From Gordonia sediminis (GTDB lineage: Bacteria > Actinomycetota > Actinomycetes > Mycobacteriales > Mycobacteriaceae): 64,000 nt of DNA. Position numbers and translations under genes: made by a program. The DNA is taken from assembly GCA_004193205.1 (NCBI GenBank), contig RZUM01000002.1:992001-1056000 (forward strand). Reading direction: 5' to 3'. Within the stretch, counting starts at the first letter, position 1. Every line of letters starts with the position of its first letter. The notes under the pieces were generated by a model that was not told where the DNA came from, ran no database searches, and saw only the letters and a program-made list of their open reading frames with translations. Of the stretch, positions 58,092 to 64,000 are shown piece after piece.

Positions 58092-58958
58092 TCAGAGCGG
58101 CCAGGCGGTCCCGGTCAGTTCCTCCGCGGTGGCCCACAGCCGCGCGGCGACGTCGAAGTCGCAGGCGGCCTTTGACCGTCCGAACAGCACCGGATCGCCG
58201 CGCAACGCTCCGATGCCGTCGACTCCGACATAGCTTCCGGGGGCGATCGGCTGTGTCAGACAGTAGAGCGTGGTCTGGGCACCGGCGTCGATGTCGTTGG
58301 CGAACGCCGACGCGGCACCGTGAACCAGCCGGTGCGCGAAACCGAGATGCGGCTTGTTGGAGATGTTGGACGCCACCCACCCCGGCGTCGTCAGCATCGC
58401 GGTGACCGGTGACCCGGCGGCCCGTAACCGGCGGTCGAGTTCGAGGCCCCACAGCATCACCGCCAGTTTGGACCGGGCATAGGCGCGGGCCGGATTCCAT
58501 TTCCCGTGGTCCAGGTCCAGATTGGTGGGGTCGATGCGGGCCGACTTGTGCGCGTCGGACGCCACGCACACGATCTGCCGCTCGATTTCCGGCAGCAACA
58601 GATTCGTCAGTGCGAACGGACCGAGGAAGTTCGTGCCGATGCCCAACTCGAAGCCATCGGCGGTGCGGGTGTGCCGGTGCGGGAAGACGCCGGCGTTGTT
58701 GATGAGGTAGTCGATCGGACCGTCGAGGCGCTCGACGAAGCCACGGACCGACGCGAGGTCGGCGAGATCGAGTTCGATGACCTCACAGTCCCCGCCGAAT
58801 TCGGTCGCCCGCGTCGCGCCTAGCTCGACGTCACGCACCGCGAGCACCACCCGTAGCCCGGCGCGCGCGAGCGCACGGGCCGTCGCCAGCCCCAACCCGT
58901 GAGTCGCTCCGGTGACCACGGCGCGCCGTCCGGCGAGGGTTTCCAGTCCCAAGTCCAT
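58092..58958 (-). CDS. SDR-family oxidoreductase (retinol dehydrogenase-like)
   Basis: 288 residues from the ATG at 58958; a GTG five codons earlier (58973) is also possible and neither has a good ribosome site. SDR motifs are TGATHGLGLATARAL (~14-28), NNAGVFPH (~86-93), Ser in CVASDAHKSAR and YARSKLAVML (~160). The order resembles retinol dehydrogenase and protochlorophyllide-reductase-like SDRs, which act on hydrophobic alcohols. It lies 109 bases upstream of the membrane-protein gene on the same strand and could oxidise the alcohol made or used by the linalool-dehydratase-like enzyme. Confidence 0.83.
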   Translation of the reverse strand: MDLGLETLAGRRAVVTGATHGLGLATARALARAGLRVVLAVRDVELGATRATEFGGDCEVIELDLADLASVRGFVERLDGPIDYLINNAGVFPHRHTRTADGFELGIGTNFLGPFALTNLLLPEIERQIVCVASDAHKSARIDPTNLDLDHGKWNPARAYARSKLAVMLWGLELDRRLRAAGSPVTAMLTTPGWVASNISNKPHLGFAHRLVHGAASAFANDIDAGAQTTLYCLTQPIAPGSYVGVDGIGALRGDPVLFGRSKAACDFDVAARLWATAEELTGTAWPL

Positions 58959-59015
58959 CTGCCCAGTGAACACCTGCGGTGCCCCACCATGTTTACGAGC
59001 GTCACGGAGGGCAGC

Positions 59016-60071
59016 TCAGGCCACCGCGTCGACGAGCCCCCATTCGAGCGCCTGGGACGCATCGATCGCGGCACCCGTCACGAACAGATGCAGGGCCCGC
59101 CAGCGCCCGATGCGTCGCGGCACGCTCACGGTGCCCCCGGCGCCGGGGATGAGGCCCATCTGCACCTCGGGTAAGCGCAGGACGGTGTCCGACGCCGCGA
59201 CGATCCGCCCGGCGAAGGCGGGGATCTCGATGCCCGCCCCCACGCAGTGTCCGTGCAGTCGCACCTCCACGCGGTCGGCGAGTTGTGCCATCAAACGTCC
59301 TGCGCCGCCGCGGGTTCGGATCAGGTGTGCGGTCGTCGTGTCGGGCATGTGGCCGAACTCGTCGAGGTCGCCGCCGGCACAGAACGAGGAACCCGCGCCG
59401 TCGAGGATCACCGCGCCGATCGTGTCGTCGAACAGCGGTAGCCGCAGCGCTTCGACGAGGGAGTCACGCAGCGCGGTGCCGTAGGCGTTGCGCCGCTCCG
59501 GCCGGTTCAGCGTGACGTGCAGGGTGTCGCCACGCCGCTCGACCAGGACGGGGTCGGCGGAGGGAGAAGGCGGCAGGGGCCTGCCGAGTTGTCGGCGTTC
59601 GTCGAGCCACCCACCGAACTCGGTGCCGCCCTGCAAGGTCGAATAGCCCAGCGACTCCACGTCGATCGCCTCCGGGACGCGCAATGTCTCGGAGACACGC
59701 ACCACCTGCGCCGCGACGAGAGAGGCCTGCGGGTATGAGGCCACCGCGGCGCTGAACACACCGATCGCCGTATCGACGTCGTCGACCCCGATGATCGACC
59801 GATGGGCCGCGGGCCGGGGCGCGTAGGTGAGGTCGAACGCCTCTGTCAGCGGGACCAACTCGACGGGAAGCGCGGCCGATGCGCGGCCGACGACGATCCG
59901 GTCGAGCGCAGGCACGTGGGTGATGGCCCGCTCGGCGGCGGCCGGGTCCGCATCGTCGAGGTCGACGATGACGACCGGTTCGATGAGTTGCCCGCCGTCG
60001 CCGAGTATCGGCAGGTCCGCGGCGCCGTCGGCGAGGTCCGCCACGGTCACGGTTCGTACGCGCGAGTCCAT
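59016..60071 (-). CDS. Crotonase-family protein with N-terminal extension
   Basis: 351 residues from the ATG at 60071 (AGGA eight bases upstream). Only the second half is crotonase-like: VTLNRPERRNAYG (~180), SFCAGGDLDEFG (~230), VEVRLHGHCVGAGIEIPAFA (~272-291), LPEVQMGLIPGAGGTVSVPRR (cited in part). The first ~165 residues are extra and unassigned, and the usual C-terminal helices are missing. It is divergent from the CoA-transferase gene with only 44 bases between. The composition suggests a specialised CoA-ester hydratase or isomerase rather than a beta-oxidation enzyme. Confidence 0.75.
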   Translation of the reverse strand: MDSRVRTVTVADLADGAADLPILGDGGQLIEPVVIVDLDDADPAAAERAITHVPALDRIVVGRASAALPVELVPLTEAFDLTYAPRPAAHRSIIGVDDVDTAIGVFSAAVASYPQASLVAAQVVRVSETLRVPEAIDVESLGYSTLQGGTEFGGWLDERRQLGRPLPPSPSADPVLVERRGDTLHVTLNRPERRNAYGTALRDSLVEALRLPLFDDTIGAVILDGAGSSFCAGGDLDEFGHMPDTTTAHLIRTRGGAGRLMAQLADRVEVRLHGHCVGAGIEIPAFAGRIVAASDTVLRLPEVQMGLIPGAGGTVSVPRRIGRWRALHLFVTGAAIDASQALEWGLVDAVA

Positions 60072-60115
60072 GCACACCATCCTGGAGTGGTCCGCAGGGA
60101 ATGTAGCATCGCCGT

Positions 60116-61339
60116 GTGTCGACCCCTGCGTCCTGCGACCCGGTGCGGGACTGGGCGCGCAGCGGTGTCGCTGCGCTGACCGGGCGGCCCGACGGCCCGC
60201 CGGTCATCCCTCCCGGCCGCGGCGCCACCGTCGCGCGGGAACTCGCCGATCGGATCTGCGAGGCGAGCGGCGGGCGGGTACGACTCGACGGCGCCCGACT
60301 ACTGTCCGAACGCGCAGCCTTCACCGGGCATCATCGGGCCGGCGCCACCTCGGTCGGCGGGTCCTGCCGACTGTTGCCCACCGCAGACGGCTGGGCGGCG
60401 GTGTCCTGTGCCCGACCCGACGATCCCTCACTGCTCGGCGCCCTGGTGGGCGCCGACGTCGGCGACGACCCGTGGCCCGCAGTGGAATCATGGTTGCGGG
60501 AGCACAGTGGGGCCGACCTTGCCGAGCGCGCCGAGCTGCTCGGCGTCGCCGCGGGTCCGGTGGTGCGCCCCGATCCCCCGCCGGCGCCGCCCAGTCCCCT
60601 GCGATCCCGCGACGTGTCGGGGCTGCTCGTCGTCGACTTCAGCGCACTGTGGGCCGGCCCGCTGTGTGCGCACCTGCTCGGGCAGGCCGGAGCGCGGGTG
60701 GCCAAGGTCGAGACGCCGTCACGTCCCGACGGGGCGCGCCGCGGGAACGCCGAGTTCTATCGGCTGCTGCACGGCGGTCACGAGTCGGTCGTCCTCGATC
60801 CCACACAAACCGGTGACCGGGCGGCGTTGGCCGCCCTCGTCGCCACGGCGGATATCGTCATCGAAGCGTCCCGTCCCCGCGCCCTCGTCGGGTTCGGTTT
60901 GCACGCTGAGGATTTCGTCGCGCGGGGCGGAACATGGGTGTCGATCACCGCACACGGCCGCGCCTCGGGGAGGATCGGGTTCGGCGACGACGTCGCAGCA
61001 TCCGCCGGGCTGGTCGCCGTCGACGACGACGGCCCGATGTTCGTCGGCGACGCGATCGCCGATCCGCTGGCCGGGCTCACCGCCGCCGCTCTTGCGATGT
61101 CCGCACCGGCCGACGGGTCCGGGATGCTGTGGGATGTGGCGATGTCGGCGGTGGTCGCGGCGACCCTGACCGACGACGTTGCACCACAGTCGTATCGAAC
61201 CGACGGCGGCTGGTGGGCGGACTCCGATGTCGGACCGGTCGAGATCGCCGGGCCCCGACGACGCAAGCCCGCGGGCATGGCTCCGGAGTCGGGCCGTGAC
61301 ACCGACACCGTGTTGGCCGACCTCGGGCTGCGACGATGA
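60116..61339 (+). CDS. Family III CoA-transferase (CaiB/BaiF), rearranged
   Basis: 407 residues from GTG 60116. The CaiB/BaiF N-terminal signature appears only from ~165 (LLVVDFSALWAGPLCAHLLGQAGARVAKVE, cited in part), followed by RPDGARRGNAEF, LVGFGLHAEDF and GDAIADPLAGLTAAALAM (~300), which holds the likely catalytic Asp region. The first ~160 residues include RLLPTADGWAAVSCARPDD, wording normally found in the C-terminal half of these enzymes, so the chain looks circularly permuted or internally rearranged. It overlaps the amidohydrolase gene by four bases. Confidence 0.78.
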   Translation: MSTPASCDPVRDWARSGVAALTGRPDGPPVIPPGRGATVARELADRICEASGGRVRLDGARLLSERAAFTGHHRAGATSVGGSCRLLPTADGWAAVSCARPDDPSLLGALVGADVGDDPWPAVESWLREHSGADLAERAELLGVAAGPVVRPDPPPAPPSPLRSRDVSGLLVVDFSALWAGPLCAHLLGQAGARVAKVETPSRPDGARRGNAEFYRLLHGGHESVVLDPTQTGDRAALAALVATADIVIEASRPRALVGFGLHAEDFVARGGTWVSITAHGRASGRIGFGDDVAASAGLVAVDDDGPMFVGDAIADPLAGLTAAALAMSAPADGSGMLWDVAMSAVVAATLTDDVAPQSYRTDGGWWADSDVGPVEIAGPRRRKPAGMAPESGRDTDTVLADLGLRR

Positions 61340-62769
61340 CCGCGTTACTGCTGCGTCGTGTGGAATTGCCCGGCGGCATCGGCGATGTCGCGATCCGTGA
61401 CGGTCGCATCAGCGCCATCGCCGCACACCTCGACACCGACACGGCGGGCCCTGATGCGACGGTCGTCGACGGCCACGGCGGCGCCCTGATCCCCGGCCTG
61501 CACGATCACCACATCCACCTGCTCGCGACCGCGGCGGCCGCCGACTCGATCCGGTGTGGCCCACCGGAGGTTCGCACCGCCGAGGAGTTGGCGCAGGTGC
61601 TGCAGAATGCGCCCGGCGACGGGTGGATTCGCGGAGTCGGCTACGTCGAGACCGTTGCGGGACCACTGGACAGCCGCGCGCTCGATCGCATCGAGACGCG
61701 ACGGCCCGTACGGGTTCAGCACCGCAGCGGCGCCATGTGGGTGCTCAATTCGGTCGCCGCGGCATCCGTCGGCCTCGACGACGCAGACCATCCGGGCATC
61801 GAACGCGATGACTCCGGCGCCGCGACCGGGCGACTCTTTCGGGCCGACGACTGGTTACGGGTTCGCCTTCCCGGGGACGGCCCACCCGATCTGCGGGCAC
61901 TCGGCGCTCGTCTGGCCCGGTTCGGGATCACCGGGGTGACCGATGCGACCCCCGACCTGTCGGCCGAGACCATCGCCGTGCTGATCGATGCACACGTGAA
62001 TGGCGCCATCCCCCAGCGGCTTCACCTGCTCGGCGTTCCGGTCGACACCGCCACCGAAGCGTTGCCACCCACCGTCACCGTCGGCCCGTCCAAGATCGTG
62101 CTGGCCGACTCGGGACTGCCCGACTTCGCCAAGCTCGTCGAGACCATCCGACGGGCCCACGACGCCGGCCGCGCGGTCGCGGTGCACTGTGTCAGCCGGA
62201 TCGCGTTGGTGTTGTTGGTCGCCGCGCTCGACGAGGCCGGGGCCGTGCGTGGAGATCGGATCGAGCACGGTTCGGTGATCCCGGCCGAGCTGATCGCGGA
62301 GCTGGCACGCAAGGGGATCTGCGTCGTGACCCAACCCGGGTTTCTCGCGCACCGAGGCGACGACTACCTCGAGCGGGTCGACGCCGACGATCTGCCCCAC
62401 CTGTATCGGTGTCGTTCACTCCTCGACGGCGGTGTCGGGCTGGCATTGTCGAGCGACGCCCCGTACGGTCCGCTGGACCCGTGGACGGTCATCTCCGCGG
62501 CCGCCGACCGCAGGGCGCCGACCGGAGTCGTCGTCGGTCCCGAGGAGCGGATCGGCACCGGCGAGGCCCTCGCCGGCTACCTGACCCGGCCCGAGCGTCC
62601 CGGCCGCGACCCGCGCACGGTCGAGGTCGGTGCGCCCGCGGATCTGGTGCTCCTGGACCGCCCGCTGCGTGAGGAACTTGCGGAACCGACCTCGGAATCG
62701 TTGTTCTGCACCATCATTCGTGGAGAGATCGTCTACCAGAGGTCTCACAGGTCGAATGCGGCGCGGTAG
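61336..62769 (+). CDS. Amidohydrolase family protein (amidohydrolase-3-like)
   Basis: 477 residues. The metal site begins PGLHDHHIHLLATA (~54-67, His cluster), then AVHCVSRIALVLLV (~277), RIEHGSVIP (~308) and SSDAPYGPLDPW (~372) with the catalytic Asp. The wording places it in the amidohydrolase-3/YtcJ-like branch, usually hydrolysing N-acyl or cyclic amide bonds. It is coupled to the CoA-transferase gene by an ATGA overlap and converges on the sulfotransferase gene with a 25-base overlap. The substrate is unknown. Confidence 0.82.
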   Translation: MTALLLRRVELPGGIGDVAIRDGRISAIAAHLDTDTAGPDATVVDGHGGALIPGLHDHHIHLLATAAAADSIRCGPPEVRTAEELAQVLQNAPGDGWIRGVGYVETVAGPLDSRALDRIETRRPVRVQHRSGAMWVLNSVAAASVGLDDADHPGIERDDSGAATGRLFRADDWLRVRLPGDGPPDLRALGARLARFGITGVTDATPDLSAETIAVLIDAHVNGAIPQRLHLLGVPVDTATEALPPTVTVGPSKIVLADSGLPDFAKLVETIRRAHDAGRAVAVHCVSRIALVLLVAALDEAGAVRGDRIEHGSVIPAELIAELARKGICVVTQPGFLAHRGDDYLERVDADDLPHLYRCRSLLDGGVGLALSSDAPYGPLDPWTVISAAADRRAPTGVVVGPEERIGTGEALAGYLTRPERPGRDPRTVEVGAPADLVLLDRPLREELAEPTSESLFCTIIRGEIVYQRSHRSNAAR

Positions 62770-63968
62770 CGCGCATACACCGCGCTCACCTCGGCCTCGG
62801 TCAGACCGAACTCCTCGAGGGTGTATCGGTGCACACCGTGCGCGTTCTGGGCGTGTCCGGCCCGATGCTCCTCCATCCGCGACCGAGTCGAGTCGGTGAG
62901 GCCGAAACCCGCAGCAGCATAGATGCGTTCGACCTGGGACATCGGATCGTCGATCAGGTCGTCGTAGCGGACGTCGAGGAACACGTCGGGCCGGGCGGCC
63001 CGAACATCCAGCGCACGGTCGACCATGTCACCGTTTCGCCGCAACCAATGCCGGGCCACCGCTTCCGCGTCGACATGATCGCTGAACATCGAATGCCCGT
63101 GGGCCAGCATGCTGGAGAACGACGCGGTGGTGCGCAGCGGATCGCGATGGGTTTGCACGATCAGCGCATCGGGGAACACGTCGAGCAGCGTGTCGAGGTG
63201 TTCGAGGTGGGCAGGAGTCTTGAGGACCCAGCGGGGCCGCGGATTCTGAAACGCCAGAACCTGCAGCAACGTCTTCAGGTACGCATACGATCCGTGCATG
63301 TCCTGGCCTGCCAGCCAGTCGGCGTAGGACGGCACGGTCAGCATGGCCTCGGGAACCTGCGACAGCAGCGAATACTCCTGCAGCAGCACGTCTTCCTCGG
63401 GCCCGTCGGCTTCCACCGCGTGGATCGCGAAGAACTGCGGGTTCAGGTAGCGCAGCGACCATTCGGCGAGTGTGGTCTGCGCGATGCGCACCGTCGGCTT
63501 GCCCGGCTTCTCGTGTGTGCGCGGCAGGACGTGCACGACCTCCCAGGACCCGACCGACCGCATCTGCGGGTCCGCCCCGATCAGTCGGTGCAGCATGGTG
63601 GTTCCGCTGCGTTGCAGCCCGGCGATGACGATCGGCGGAGTGATGGGCAGGTCGGTGATCTCGGGGTGTGCCCGGATCAGTTCGGCCACCCGCAGTCGGG
63701 TGGTGAGGATGCCGTGCATCCGAGCGCGGATCACCAGCGCACCGAAGGTGCTGAGCCGGGCCTCGTCGATGATCGACGCACACAGCACGTCGAGGGCTTC
63801 GTCGGTCTGCGCATCGGCGGACCAGGTCAGGCCGGTCGTCTTCTCGGCCCGTCGTCGCAGGGTGTTCGCGGACAGGTCCACCGTGTGACCGCGTGCGTCC
63901 AGGGCGGCGCCGACGCGGTTGATTGCCCGAACCGGTCGGCGTCGGAACGGCGTGAAGGTCGCAGCCAT
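62745..63968 (-). CDS. Sulfotransferase family protein
   Basis: 407 residues of the actinobacterial sulfotransferase (Stf) family. The 5'-phosphosulfate loop is IAGLQRSGTTMLHRLIG (~112-128) and the 3'-phosphate site is VQTHRDPLRTTASFSSM (~268-284). Such proteins transfer sulfate from PAPS to hydrophobic acceptors, or act as unexplored homologues. It shares a convergent 3' overlap with the amidohydrolase gene and starts 32 bases from the window's end. Its link to the neighbouring CoA enzymes is unproven. Confidence 0.88.
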   Translation of the reverse strand: MAATFTPFRRRPVRAINRVGAALDARGHTVDLSANTLRRRAEKTTGLTWSADAQTDEALDVLCASIIDEARLSTFGALVIRARMHGILTTRLRVAELIRAHPEITDLPITPPIVIAGLQRSGTTMLHRLIGADPQMRSVGSWEVVHVLPRTHEKPGKPTVRIAQTTLAEWSLRYLNPQFFAIHAVEADGPEEDVLLQEYSLLSQVPEAMLTVPSYADWLAGQDMHGSYAYLKTLLQVLAFQNPRPRWVLKTPAHLEHLDTLLDVFPDALIVQTHRDPLRTTASFSSMLAHGHSMFSDHVDAEAVARHWLRRNGDMVDRALDVRAARPDVFLDVRYDDLIDDPMSQVERIYAAAGFGLTDSTRSRMEEHRAGHAQNAHGVHRYTLEEFGLTEAEVSAVYARYRAAFDL

Positions 63969-64000
63969 GCCGTCGTCAATCCAGTTGGGACAGTGCGGAC

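Overview
The window is high-GC DNA in which almost all sequence is coding, with many ATGA/GTGA stop-start overlaps and frequent GTG or TTG starts. The gene content points to a mycolic-acid actinobacterium of the Gordonia/Rhodococcus group: hydroxycinnamate (cou), pob and pca genes, a REP13E12-type DUF222/HNH gene with an SOS box, an actinobacterial sulfotransferase and many acyl-CoA enzymes. The genus is an inference. No rRNA, tRNA, CRISPR array or complete insertion sequence was seen. The stretch reads as a catabolic chromosome segment made of several self-contained pathway modules, each next to its own regulator.

Layout. (1) 1-9049: two divergent operons around a LysR gene. The left one holds an ornithine-cyclodeaminase-like protein, a DapA-like aldolase, an FAH-family hydrolase, a flavin reductase, an amidohydrolase and a degenerate RibB-like protein that runs off the edge. 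The right one holds a P450, its phthalate-dioxygenase-type reductase and a luciferase-like FMNH2 monooxygenase. I do not recognise the substrate. (2) 9305-15967: two paralogous AMP-dependent ligases, a cyclase-family hydrolase and an XRE-TetR fusion regulator with two matching operators, followed by a beta-lactamase-fold esterase. (3) 16012-18572: a PhyH-type dioxygenase and an alpha/beta hydrolase.

(4) 18560-28104: a p-hydroxycinnamate pathway (CouL, CouM, CouN, CouO, MarR-type CouR) beside pobA-pcaH-pcaG-pcaB-pcaC and an IclR regulator. Together these convert a hydroxycinnamate to 4-hydroxybenzoate, then protocatechuate, then the beta-ketoadipate enol-lactone stage. Two identical 15-bp operator candidates flank the cou units. 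(5) 28214-31041: a helicase-associated-domain protein and a DUF222/HNH gene with a perfect LexA box, ending at an 18-bp hairpin.

(6) 31085-50096: an amine and one-carbon-nitrogen island. It has a type III glutamine synthetase plus GlxB/GlxC/GlxD (the same architecture as gamma-glutamylmethylamide synthetase plus N-methylglutamate synthase); a LysR, HutD, carbamoylase and sarcosine-oxidase-like group; TetR, MoaF and an APC permease; and a seven-gene operon carrying two heme N-demethylase (DUF3445) modules, two reductases, small DmmA-family subunits (one fused), a cupin and an Amt transporter. A 17-bp palindrome is shared by the promoter regions of the glutamine-synthetase and demethylase operons.

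(7) 50296-55236: a PfkB-type kinase, an enoyl-CoA hydratase, an OPT transporter, a thioredoxin and a DsbA/FrnE-type oxidoreductase. (8) 55446-63968: a MarR regulator, a linalool dehydratase/isomerase-like enzyme with a membrane partner and an SDR, then an extended crotonase, a rearranged family III CoA-transferase, an amidohydrolase and a sulfotransferase; this looks like a terpenoid- or lipid-directed module of unknown substrate.
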